The notes under the pieces: model-generated | Databases searched by the model: none | What the model was told of the DNA's origin: nothing | What the model saw: only the letters and a program-made list of their open reading frames with translations | Shown: piece by piece, positions 15,832-23,275 of the stretch | Layout of the letters: every line of letters starts with the position of its first letter | How positions within the stretch are numbered: position 1 is the first letter of the stretch | Source of the DNA: Proteobacteria bacterium UBA7447 | Lineage (GTDB): Bacteria > Pseudomonadota > Gammaproteobacteria > Arenicellales > UBA868 | Direction: 5' to 3' | DNA: 23,618 nt | NCBI GenBank assembly: GCA_002477475.1 | Contig: DLPX01000054.1 | Span: 35,911-59,528 of the forward strand | Made by a program: the position numbers and the translations under genes

Positions 15832-15849
15832 TATTATTGCACCGCACAA
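15832..15849 (+). promoter_or_regulatory. phaR promoter with PhaR operator candidate 4
   Basis: TATTAT (15832-15837) is a five-of-six -10 box. The overlapping TTGCACCGCACAA (15837-15849) reads TTGTGCGGTGCAA on the other strand and contains TGC-NN-TGCAA. The predicted transcript start falls inside the site, 20-odd bases from the phaR ATG, an arrangement suited to autorepression. No clear -35 was found. Confidence 0.5.
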
Positions 15850-15870
15850 TCGCAGGGGCCGGACGTCACC

Positions 15871-16374
15871 ATGCGTACCATCAAGAAGTACCCCAACCGG
15901 CGGCTTTACGATACCGAAGTCAGCCGTTACATCACGATCTCGGATCTTCGCCAACTCACCATAGAGGGCGAAGAGTTCGAGGTCGTTGACGTCGCCAGCG
16001 GCGATGACCTGACCCGCACGGTGCTGCTGCAGATCATCAACGAGCAGGAGAGCGGCGGCCAACCGCTTTTCACGACAGAAATTCTGACGCACCTGATCCG
16101 TTTTTACGGGGGCAGTACGCAGAAGATGTTCACCGATTACCTAAACCGCAGTCTGGAACTTTTCGTTGATCAGCAGCAGGTATACCAGGATCGGCTGACT
16201 GAATTTCTCGGCCAGACCTCAGTGGGCATGATGTCCGAGATGGCCAAACGCAATCTTGAAGCCTGGCAGGATGTCCAGCAGAACTTCCTGCGGTCGGCCG
16301 GTCTCGTCAAGGATGAGGCGGGCGACTCCAAGCGCCGCACTGACAAACCTGCCAAGAAGTCTGCCGACGACTGA
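15871..16374 (+). CDS. phaR: PHA synthesis repressor PhaR
   Basis: A 167-residue regulator with the PHB/PHA-accumulation DNA-binding domain at the N-terminus (IKKYPNRRLYDTEVSRYIT, then LRQLTIEGEEFEVVD) and a central PHB_acc segment (LTHLIRFYGG to LFVDQQQ). In well-studied homologues PhaR binds both phasin-type promoters and nascent granules, so granule formation titrates it off DNA. The C-terminal tail is basic with a PAKK motif (RRTDKPAKK). The ATG lies 22 bases past an operator candidate. The next gene starts two bases after its stop. Confidence 0.95.
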   Translation: MRTIKKYPNRRLYDTEVSRYITISDLRQLTIEGEEFEVVDVASGDDLTRTVLLQIINEQESGGQPLFTTEILTHLIRFYGGSTQKMFTDYLNRSLELFVDQQQVYQDRLTEFLGQTSVGMMSEMAKRNLEAWQDVQQNFLRSAGLVKDEAGDSKRRTDKPAKKSADD

Positions 16375-16376
16375 AC

Positions 16377-18056
16377 ATGGCTTCACCCAACCCGTCTGAC
16401 GGCCGCAGCGGTGGCCGTATCCTGGTGGATGCGTTGGTTGCACAGAAGGTAAAGCATGTCTTTTGTGTCCCTGGTGAGAGTTATCTGGCAGCGCTTGATG
16501 CGTTGCAGGATGCGCCAGATATCCGCACCGTGGTCTGCCGGCAGGAGGGCGGTGCCGCCATGATGGCTGAGGCCAGCGCGAAATTGACCGGACAGCCCGG
16601 CGTGTGTTTTGTGACGAGGGGGCCTGGTGCCACCAATGCGGCTTCGGGGATCCACGTGGCGGCCCAGGATTCCACACCGGTGGTGCTGCTGATCGGTCAG
16701 GTCAGCCGCGACACGCTTTGTCGTGAGGCCTTTCAGGAAATCGACTACAGCCACTTTTACGGCCCGATCACCAAGCATGTCGAGCAGGTCCACGAAGCAT
16801 CGCGCCTGCCCGAAGTGGTGAGCCGCGCTTTTCACACTGCCTGCAACGGGCGGCCGGGACCGGTCGCTGTGGTGCTGCCGGAGGACATGTTGCAGGAGTA
16901 CGCGAAGGTTGAGGACCTTCCCGCCCGTCAGGCCCTCAAGCTGTCGCCTGATGCGTCGGATATGGCGCGATTTACAGAACTCCTTTCTCAGGTCAGGCGC
17001 CCAATGCTGCTCGCCGGGGGCCGCAACTGGGATGCATCGGCCCGTGCTGCGCTGCACGAATTCGCGGCGCGCTGGCACCTGCCGGTAGCAGCCTCCTGGC
17101 GCTACCAGGATGTTTTTGATCATACCGATCCCCACTACATTGGTGACGTGGGAATCGGTATCAATCCGCATTTGGCAGAGGCATTGATGCAGTCGGATTT
17201 GGTGGTTGCGTTGGGGATACGCCTCGGGGAAATCACCACCCAGGGTTACAGCCGACTCAAGGTCCCGATGCCGGATCAACAGCTTGTGCACATTTATCCG
17301 GGCGCGGAAGAACTTGGGCGTGTCTACTACCCCACACTTGCGATCACGGCACAGGCGCCGGCGTTTGCACTCGCGCTCCGAGAGATCGCGCCGCCGGCTG
17401 AATTGCCCTGGGCGCAAGAGACGACCCGGCTGCATGAAAGCTATCTTGAGTGGAGCACCCCGGCGAAGGCACTGGGCGACGTGAGCCTCGCATCGGTGGT
17501 GAGTGAGCTCAGTGACATGGTTAATGACAATGCCATCATCTGCAATGGGGCGGGTAACAACACGGGCTGGCTGCACCGTTTCTTTCGATTCCGAGAGGGC
17601 GGCCGGCAACTCGCCTCCACCAGCGGTTCGATGGGTTACGGGATTCCGGCCGCGATAGCGGCAGCCTTGGAACATCCGGAACGCCAGGTGATCGCCATGA
17701 CGGGGGACGGCGATATCCAGATGACAAGCCAGGAGCTGGCGACAATCGCGCAGGAAGGTTTGTCGATCGTTGTGATTGTCGTCAATAACGCGATGCTGGG
17801 CACCATCCGTATGCATCAGGAGATGCATTTCCCGGGCCGGACCGAGAACACCGATCTGGTGAACCCGGACTTTATGACGCTGGCCAATGCCTATGGCTTT
17901 GCGGCAGAGCGGGTAACGCGCACAGCAGATTTCGGCCCGGCTCTGCGGCGGGCATTGGACGCTTCCGGCAGCACGTTGATCGAGGTCGTGACAGATGCCC
18001 AGGCGATTGCGCACACGACGACGCTGAGCGAGATTCGCACTCGAGCCAATGCTTAG
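16377..18056 (+). CDS. Thiamine-diphosphate enzyme, acetolactate-synthase superfamily, unknown substrate
   Basis: A 559-residue ThDP-dependent enzyme with the standard three domains: the PYR domain with the activating glutamate E57 (CRQEGGAAMMAE), the central domain, and the PP domain with the cofactor motif GDGD (443-446) through NN (470-471). It resembles a widespread proteobacterial group annotated only as thiamine-pyrophosphate-binding protein. There is no accompanying ilvN-type regulatory subunit, so a true IlvB is unlikely. It starts two bases after the phaR stop and is almost certainly cotranscribed with it. That suggests a link to PHA or 2-oxoacid metabolism, but the reaction is not known. 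Confidence 0.88.
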   Translation: MASPNPSDGRSGGRILVDALVAQKVKHVFCVPGESYLAALDALQDAPDIRTVVCRQEGGAAMMAEASAKLTGQPGVCFVTRGPGATNAASGIHVAAQDSTPVVLLIGQVSRDTLCREAFQEIDYSHFYGPITKHVEQVHEASRLPEVVSRAFHTACNGRPGPVAVVLPEDMLQEYAKVEDLPARQALKLSPDASDMARFTELLSQVRRPMLLAGGRNWDASARAALHEFAARWHLPVAASWRYQDVFDHTDPHYIGDVGIGINPHLAEALMQSDLVVALGIRLGEITTQGYSRLKVPMPDQQLVHIYPGAEELGRVYYPTLAITAQAPAFALALREIAPPAELPWAQETTRLHESYLEWSTPAKALGDVSLASVVSELSDMVNDNAIICNGAGNNTGWLHRFFRFREGGRQLASTSGSMGYGIPAAIAAALEHPERQVIAMTGDGDIQMTSQELATIAQEGLSIVVIVVNNAMLGTIRMHQEMHFPGRTENTDLVNPDFMTLANAYGFAAERVTRTADFGPALRRALDASGSTLIEVVTDAQAIAHTTTLSEIRTRANA

Positions 18057-18082
18057 TTGTATGCCCGATAGTGTGCGCCGCC

Positions 18083-18436
18083 ATGACTGATCATTTCATC
18101 CAGGCACTGACTGATGCCGTTGACGAGTTTGCCGGGGAACGGGACTGGGAGCAGTTTCATGCTCCCAAGAACCTGTCAATGGCGCTGATGGTGGAAGCCG
18201 CTGAACTCGCTGAGCACTTTCAGTGGCTGACGGAGCGTCAGAGTGCCGATCTCGCGCCAGAGCAGCTTGATGAGGTCTCAGAAGAAATCGCGGACGTGCT
18301 CATTTATACGCTGCGTCTGGCTTCACGCCTCGGTGTGGATGTCGAAGCGGCCGCGTGGACCAAGCTTGAAAAAAACCGGCGCAAGTACCCGGTCGATAAA
18401 GCCCGGGGCAACGCAAAAAAGTACAGCGAGCTTTAG
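18083..18436 (+). CDS. MazG-type nucleotide pyrophosphohydrolase (dCTPase/RS21-C6-like)
   Basis: A 117-residue all-alpha NTP pyrophosphohydrolase likely removing dCTP or non-canonical nucleotides. The metal-binding pattern is present: E38-xx-E41 with E44 on helix one and E68-xx-D71 on the next helix. The closing KYPVDKARGNAKKY stretch is typical of this subgroup. ATG 18083 is preferred to GTG 18071. It lies 26 bases after the ThDP enzyme gene and could be last in that operon. Its end lies nine bases from the end of the converging ligase. Confidence 0.88.
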   Translation: MTDHFIQALTDAVDEFAGERDWEQFHAPKNLSMALMVEAAELAEHFQWLTERQSADLAPEQLDEVSEEIADVLIYTLRLASRLGVDVEAAAWTKLEKNRRKYPVDKARGNAKKYSEL

Positions 18437-18445
18437 CCGAGTGCG

Positions 18446-19984
18446 TTAAGTCGAAAAAGTCTGCGCATAGTGTTCGCGCAGGACGTTCTTCTGTACCTTC
18501 CCCATCGCGTTTCGCGGCAGCGTCTCCACGGTAATGATCTGCCGGGGGACCTTGAATCCTGCGAGTTGGGTTTTTAGCTGTGTGATCACGCTGTCGGAGT
18601 CAATGACCGCCCCGGGCAGCGGACAGATCACGGCGACCAGTCCTTCGCCGAGATCTGCGTGGGGCACGCCGATGACCGCCGATTCGTTGACACCCTCAAT
18701 GACATCAATGGCGTCTTCGATTTCCTTGGGGTATACGTTCAGCCCGCCGCTGATGACAAGATCCTTTTCGCGCCCCACGATGCGCACCCGCCCGTCGCCA
18801 TCCATCGTTGCCATATCTCCCGAGACAAAGAACCCGTCCTCGGTGAATTCGCTGGCCGTTTTTTCAGGCATCTGCCAGTAGCCCTTGAAGACATTCGGGC
18901 CGCGCATCTGCAGCACCCCGGTCTGCCCGGCGGCCACCGGAGTGTGTTCGGCATCGCAGACCCTGAGCGTGACGCCGGGGAGCGCATATCCCACGGTGCC
19001 GGCGATCCTTTCACCGTCCAGAGGGTTCGAGGCGATCATGTTCGCCTCGGACATGCCGTACCGTTCCAGGATCCGATGTCCCGTGTGTGCGAAAAAAGCC
19101 TCAAACGTCTGCGCCAGCAAAGGCGCCGAGCCGCTGATGAAAAGCCGGATAGTGTCACAGAGTTCCCAGGTGAACTCCGGGGTATCCATCAGCCTGGTGT
19201 AAAAGGTGGGGACCCCCATCATGACTGTGACCGATGGCAGGTGTCGGATGACCTCCTGTGCATCGAAGCGCGGCAGGAAGTGCATCGGAATACCGCGCAG
19301 CATTGCGCAATGGACCGCCACGAACAGGCCATGCACGTGGTAGATCGGCAGGGCGTGGAGCAGCACGTCGTTTTCAACGAAGCCCCAAAGATCGATGAGC
19401 GTGAGGGCATTGCTGGCGAGATTGTCATGGCTCAGCATGGCGCCTTTGGAGCGCCCGGTCGTGCCAGAGGTATAGATGATCGACGCGATGTCGTCCGGTC
19501 CGCGCTCGGCAATCCCGCTTTGCGGTTCGGCGGTCTTCACCGCGTCCATCAGTGTTCCTTCGCCGTCGTGTCCAAGGGTCAGCAGCAACGCGCCAATCGC
19601 GCCGGCACTTTCCTTAAGACCCTCTGCGCTGTCGGGCCTTGCGATAAAAAGTCTGGGCGTCGCGTCTTTCAGAAAATAGGCGAGCTCCGAAGCGGTGTAA
19701 GCGGTGTTGAGGGGCACAAAGATCGCACCCAGGCGCAGTGTGGCGAGATACAGCAATAGGGATTCGGGAGACTTGTCGATCTGGGCAAGCAGGCGGTCTC
19801 CGGGACGCAGGCCGAGCGCCTGCAGCGCTCCGGCGTAACGGGCCGTGGTATCGTCGATGTCACCGTAGCAGCAGGCCTCTCCTGCCGGTGTCATCAGCCA
19901 GGGCGCTTTGGGGTCATCGGGAAAACGGCTGCGCAGCAGCGAATAGAGGTTGTGATTCAAGTCCGACTGGGCGAGATTATTCAA
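18446..19984 (-). CDS. Malonyl-CoA synthetase-like AMP-forming acyl-CoA ligase (MatB family)
   Basis: A 512-residue ANL-superfamily ligase. The ATP loop YTSGTTGRSKG is at 171-181 and the C-terminal catalytic lysine is K496 in NAMGKVQKN. MatB-like segments include LPIYHVHGLFVAVH, ERYGMSEANMIASNP and GERIAGTVGYALPG, supporting malonate (or methylmalonate) as the acid. The listed start is a TTG. A second in-frame TTG at 19960 gives MNHNLYSLL, resembling the MatB N-terminus, and would leave a leader after a TAAAAT box at 19992-19997. No ATG occurs before residue 31. Malonyl-CoA could feed fatty acid synthesis or, after decarboxylation, acetyl-CoA for PHA. No malonyl-CoA decarboxylase is seen here. 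Confidence 0.82.
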   Translation of the reverse strand: MNNLAQSDLNHNLYSLLRSRFPDDPKAPWLMTPAGEACCYGDIDDTTARYAGALQALGLRPGDRLLAQIDKSPESLLLYLATLRLGAIFVPLNTAYTASELAYFLKDATPRLFIARPDSAEGLKESAGAIGALLLTLGHDGEGTLMDAVKTAEPQSGIAERGPDDIASIIYTSGTTGRSKGAMLSHDNLASNALTLIDLWGFVENDVLLHALPIYHVHGLFVAVHCAMLRGIPMHFLPRFDAQEVIRHLPSVTVMMGVPTFYTRLMDTPEFTWELCDTIRLFISGSAPLLAQTFEAFFAHTGHRILERYGMSEANMIASNPLDGERIAGTVGYALPGVTLRVCDAEHTPVAAGQTGVLQMRGPNVFKGYWQMPEKTASEFTEDGFFVSGDMATMDGDGRVRIVGREKDLVISGGLNVYPKEIEDAIDVIEGVNESAVIGVPHADLGEGLVAVICPLPGAVIDSDSVITQLKTQLAGFKVPRQIITVETLPRNAMGKVQKNVLREHYAQTFST

Positions 19985-19986
19985 AG

Positions 19987-20000
19987 CGCTAATTTTAGCG
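19987..20000. repeat. Palindrome directly upstream of the MatB-like gene
   Basis: CGCTAA-TT-TTAGCG is a perfect 6-bp-arm palindrome ending three bases before the ligase start codon. Its minus-strand reading contains TAAAAT, a possible -10. It could be an operator for this gene or for the divergent hydrolase gene. Confidence 0.45.
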
Positions 20001-20104
20001 GGATCGACCTGATATCGCTTCAGAATGCTAAACGGGTGACGCGTCGGATCTTATCCTTGCTGCCGATGCCTTAGTCAGAACACATAAACGGTCACATACA
20101 CCTA

Positions 20105-20929
20105 ATGACAAAAGAACTCGCTTGCCTGGTGATTCACGGCATCGGCCGTCAGGAGCCGGACTTTGCGAATGATCTGATCACAGGTGTCTCAAGGCAGTTG
20201 CAGACGTTCGGTCGTGACCCCGAGGCGGTGGCATGGCAGTCCGTCTACTGGGATGACATCCTGAGGTCCGCCCAGGACGCCTATCTGCAGGCGGCCTACG
20301 CAGAGGCGGACCTCAATGCACACGGTCTGCGCACCTTGTTGCTCAATGCGCTCGGTGATGCGGCAAGTTATCGGCAGTTGCCGTCAGGCCGAAGCCGAGG
20401 CGGCGAGGAAACACTCACCTACTGGCGTATTCATGAACGGGTCAAGGACGCGCTCGGAACTTTGTATCACGGCCCGCTGCAGGACCGCCCGGTGCCGTTG
20501 GTGGCGCTGGCCCATTCTTTCGGCGGACACATCCTCTCGAACTACATCTGGGACCGCCAGCAGCGTCCGGACAAGCGCCTGTCTTCGTTTGAGCGGATGA
20601 ATTGGCTGAGTGGCTTCATCACTTTCGGCTGCAACATCCCCCTTTTTACATTTGCCTGTACGGAAGTGGTGCCGATCCGGTTTCCTCCACCGCGCCTTCC
20701 GGCGCGTCTCAAGCCAAAAGCACGCTGGCTGAACTTTTTTGATCCTGATGATGTGCTCGCCTGGCCCTTGAGGCCGATCAACGGTGCCTATGCTGACGTA
20801 GTCGACAGTGATGAGCGTATTCATGTCGGCGGCCCCGTAACCGGATGGACCCCTGCCTCTCATTTCGCCTACTGGAGTGACAAAAGGTTCGCCAAACGGA
20901 TCGCAAAGTTTCTGGATTCCCTGCTTTAG
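20105..20929 (+). CDS. Alpha/beta-hydrolase-fold protein of unknown function
   Basis: A 274-residue cytoplasmic protein. An oxyanion-hole-like LVIHGIG is at residues 8-14. The nucleophile elbow is AHSFGG with S138; the usual first glycine of GxSxG is alanine. A candidate acid is in FFDPDDVLAW, and a candidate histidine is in ASHFAYW near the end. No signal peptide or lid domain is recognisable. It is divergent from the MatB-like ligase and followed by an intrinsic terminator, so it is probably monocistronic. The substrate cannot be inferred; lipase/esterase is the family guess. Confidence 0.7.
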   Translation: MTKELACLVIHGIGRQEPDFANDLITGVSRQLQTFGRDPEAVAWQSVYWDDILRSAQDAYLQAAYAEADLNAHGLRTLLLNALGDAASYRQLPSGRSRGGEETLTYWRIHERVKDALGTLYHGPLQDRPVPLVALAHSFGGHILSNYIWDRQQRPDKRLSSFERMNWLSGFITFGCNIPLFTFACTEVVPIRFPPPRLPARLKPKARWLNFFDPDDVLAWPLRPINGAYADVVDSDERIHVGGPVTGWTPASHFAYWSDKRFAKRIAKFLDSLL

Positions 20930-20935
20930 GCTGCC

Positions 20936-20965
20936 AGCCCCGATGCCCCGATCAGAGGGGCTTTT
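20936..20965 (+). terminator. Intrinsic terminator after the hydrolase gene
   Basis: GCCCC (20945-20949) pairs with GGGGC (20957-20961) around a seven-base loop and is followed at once by TTTT (20962-20965). An alternative AGCCCC (20936-20941) with GGGGCT (20957-20962) gives six pairs. It lies 7-16 bases after the stop codon. Confidence 0.65.
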
Positions 20966-21061
20966 GCCCCTATTCGTGTGATGGCTGTCACTGAGATGTG
21001 CGCCCGGTTTTCGCATGATGTCACTCACCATACACAGTAACCATGAGTGGGAGAGCAGAAA

Positions 21062-21238
21062 ATGGAATTGATACAACATCAGGCGGCTGACGCACAGCAG
21101 GTATTTGCCATGATCACGGAATTGATCGAGATCGGTGTGCCCGTCGAGAAACTGCACCAGCAGGGCATCGCCGAATTTGATATCGAGTATGTCGACATGC
21201 ACCCGGACGACGGCCTGTGGTCGGAGTTTTTCGATTGA
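21062..21238 (+). CDS. 58-residue acidic small protein, unknown
   Basis: A short frame (MELIQHQAAD to LWSEFFD) with a convincing GGGAGAG seven to twelve bases before ATG 21062. It is helical in the first half (AQQVFAMITELIEIG), strongly acidic in the second half (FDIEYVDMHPDDG), and lacks cysteines and membrane segments. It stands between the hydrolase terminator and the M20 gene with its own upstream space. I do not recognise a family. Ribosome-site quality and protein-like composition support it being real. Confidence 0.5.
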   Translation: MELIQHQAADAQQVFAMITELIEIGVPVEKLHQQGIAEFDIEYVDMHPDDGLWSEFFD

Positions 21239-21277
21239 GCAGCTTCTATCGCTCGTTTTGGCCGGAGGTTGTGCGCT

Positions 21278-21358
21278 ATGTCTGAATCAGGTGGATTTTT
21301 ATGCCCTTTGACCTTCGCCTTGATGCAAAATGCATCCATAGATGTGATTCGGGGATAG
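21278..21358 (+). CDS. Possible 26-residue leader ORF
   Basis: ATG 21278 follows GGAGG (21263-21267) at good spacing and opens 26 codons (MSESGGFLCPLTFALMQ to DVIRG) ending 27 bases before the M20 amidohydrolase start. The inverted repeat GATGCA-AAA-TGCATC (21322-21336) lies inside it. It could be a small protein or a leader peptide. No homology is recognised. Confidence 0.25.
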   Translation: MSESGGFLCPLTFALMQNASIDVIRG

Positions 21359-21385
21359 CGAGGTTTAAGGGGAGTTTAAGGAAAT

Positions 21386-22576
21386 ATGACGACAGAATTG
21401 TTAGCACAGGCGCAGTCGCTGCAGGACCGTACCGTGGCCCTCCGGCGCGAGATTCACCAGCATCCGGAACTTGGCCTGCACCTGCCAAGGACACAGCAAG
21501 CTGTCCTGGATTCCCTGCAGGGCCTGGATCTCGATATCCGGCTGTCGAAAGACACCAGCGGTATCGTGGCAACACTGCATGGCGCCCAGCCGGGTCCGGC
21601 AGTTCTGCTGCGCGGAGACATGGATGCCTTGCCGATGCCAGAAGAAACCGGCCTGCCGTTTGCATCAGCTGAGCAGGGCTGCATGCATGCCTGCGGACAC
21701 GATGCTCATACTGCCATGCTGGCAAGCGCCGCGCATCTACTGCACCAGCATCGCGAGCGGATCAACGGCAGCGTGCGCTTTATGTTTCAGCCAGGCGAAG
21801 AGGGTCCTGGTGGGGCCAAACCCATGCTGGATGAGGGCCTGCTCGATGCGGACGGGGCGCCGCAGGCGATCTTTGCCCTGCATGTTGAACCGGAACTGCC
21901 GGCCGGCAAGATTGCCTGTCGCACAGGGCCGATCCTGGCAGCGGTCGACACCGTGTTTGCCCGGCTGATCGGCAAAGGGGGTCACGGCTCAATGCCTCAC
22001 AGCGCGCTTGATCCAACGCCGGTCGCCTGCGAAGTGGTGCAGGCAATTCAGACGATGGTCACCCGACGCTTTGATGTCTTCGATCCGGTCGTGGCCACCG
22101 TTGGACGCATTCAGTCAGGCACCACCAGCAACGTGATTCCCGAATTCGCCGAGATGGAGATCACGCTACGGTCGTTGTCCGTCGAAGCGCGCGCCCGTCT
22201 CGCGGAGGCCGTAGAGAAACTGGTCCGTGAGATTCCCGCGGCGCATGGACTTGAAGTCAGTTTCGACATCGAGAAAGGTTACCCGCCGACGGTGAACCAC
22301 CAGAGTGGCGCGCAGGCCGTAGCCCAGGCGGCCAAAGCCGTGCTCGGCGAGAATCAGTATATGGAGATGGCCACACCCTGGATGGGGGCTGAGGATTTCT
22401 CTTATCTGCTCGAGCGCTTTCCGGGTGCGTTTGTTTTTCTCGGTGCGGCACTGATTGATGGGGAGCGCCAGCCTTGCCACTCTTCGAGGATGCGCCTGAA
22501 TGAGGCGGCGTTTCCCGCAGGTGTGGCGATGTACGCGGCGCTTGCCCTGCAGGAGCTCGCGGACAAGCCTCACTAA
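21386..22576 (+). CDS. M20 family amidohydrolase (hippurate/N-acyl amino acid hydrolase type)
   Basis: A 396-residue cytoplasmic zinc/manganese amidohydrolase cleaving N-acyl or N-aroyl amino acids. The ligand set is C103 and H105 in HACGHD, E138-E139 in QPGEEG, H166 in FALHVEPE, and H365 in PCHSSRMRL. The dimerisation domain with GKGGHGSMPH and the SGTTSNVIP strand is intact. Cys in the metal site is typical of the hippurate hydrolase and IAA-amino-acid hydrolase group. AAGGA lies just before the ATG. Substrate specificity cannot be read from sequence. Confidence 0.92.
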   Translation: MTTELLAQAQSLQDRTVALRREIHQHPELGLHLPRTQQAVLDSLQGLDLDIRLSKDTSGIVATLHGAQPGPAVLLRGDMDALPMPEETGLPFASAEQGCMHACGHDAHTAMLASAAHLLHQHRERINGSVRFMFQPGEEGPGGAKPMLDEGLLDADGAPQAIFALHVEPELPAGKIACRTGPILAAVDTVFARLIGKGGHGSMPHSALDPTPVACEVVQAIQTMVTRRFDVFDPVVATVGRIQSGTTSNVIPEFAEMEITLRSLSVEARARLAEAVEKLVREIPAAHGLEVSFDIEKGYPPTVNHQSGAQAVAQAAKAVLGENQYMEMATPWMGAEDFSYLLERFPGAFVFLGAALIDGERQPCHSSRMRLNEAAFPAGVAMYAALALQELADKPH

Positions 22577-22722
22577 AGTCGCTTAATTGTTTTGGTGTTG
22601 CGTCGGGTGATGACCTGACTCCCATTTCATGAACGCGCCCTGCTGGCCGTCGAGGGGTTGATTGCCAACGACGCTACGCCTCAAGTTGTGAAAATTTGAT
22701 AAGACTCCACGCCGGTACATGT

Positions 22723-22731
22723 TGGTATGAT
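22723..22731 (+). promoter_or_regulatory. Extended -10 promoter for the orphan 147-aa gene
   Basis: TGG-TATGAT (22723-22731) fits an extended -10 element (TGn plus a good hexamer) about 52 bases before ATG 22784. No clear -35 is present, as is usual for extended -10 promoters. Confidence 0.45.
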
Positions 22732-22783
22732 TTCGTGGTGATTAATTTCTAGACGGTGTTTATCTTTAACGGACCAGCTTTAG

Positions 22784-23227
22784 ATGAAAGACCTCAAACT
22801 CATTTTCAAGAACTTCGAGAAAAGCCTCCGAGCTTCGGCTTGGTTCGACGATAGCTGGGAAATCTATAACCGGGGGGTTTATCTCCAACTTTATAAGCGG
22901 AACTGGTTTAACGATAACCAGGGCGGAGTCCATTTCGAAACTTACATAGAAGCACCGCAGATCAAAAAGAAGAGCTTCCCAATATGTTTCCACGCTGAGG
23001 AAGAGTGTCCCGAGCAGCAGACCTTCATCAGCCGATTTCTCGAGGCCCACGGTGAAGAGATTCGGGGCTGGAAAGGTTACCGAGTACAAGGAGACGGCTA
23101 TCGTGTTTGCCAGCGTGATCTGCCGCTGAATACCAAGAATCTCGAGCAGCGCCTCTTTGAAGAGTTCAATCGGCTCCGCCAGCTCGAAAGCGGAATAGAC
23201 CAAGCACTTGAGGGAATCCAGTACTGA
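22784..23227 (+). CDS. Uncharacterised 147-residue protein
   Basis: No family recognised. The protein is rich in aromatic and charged residues, with a beta-like first half (WEIYNRGVYLQLYKRNWF, then GGVHFETYIE) and a helical, charged C-terminus (LEQRLFEEFNRLRQLESGIDQAL). A GWKGYRVQGDGYRV segment lies near residue 95. It has no signal peptide or membrane helix. The ribosome binding site is weak. The upstream 207 bases are A+T-rich relative to the pha genes, which together with the orphan status hints at accessory DNA. The alternating beta/alpha order could suit a ligand-binding or PD-(D/E)XK-like fold, but no catalytic motif is evident. Confidence 0.65.
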   Translation: MKDLKLIFKNFEKSLRASAWFDDSWEIYNRGVYLQLYKRNWFNDNQGGVHFETYIEAPQIKKKSFPICFHAEEECPEQQTFISRFLEAHGEEIRGWKGYRVQGDGYRVCQRDLPLNTKNLEQRLFEEFNRLRQLESGIDQALEGIQY

Positions 23228-23275
23228 GGGCGAAGGCTTATTCCACTAGGTCAGAACCTTCAACCGAACGAATCC

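Noticed and set aside
16383..18014. A 543-codon open frame on the minus strand
   Set aside because: It is the exact antisense of the ThDP enzyme gene, with low-complexity Arg/His-rich translation and no family motifs; an artefact of GC-rich codon use.
18659..19759. A 366-codon open frame on the plus strand
   Set aside because: Antisense to the MatB-like ligase, whose motifs are unambiguous; the translation shows no recognisable domain.
22619..22699. A short frame (FHERALLAVEGLIAND and onward) that looks protein-like
   Set aside because: Only 26 codons between stops, without a start codon or ribosome site; a gene remnant is possible but cannot be supported.
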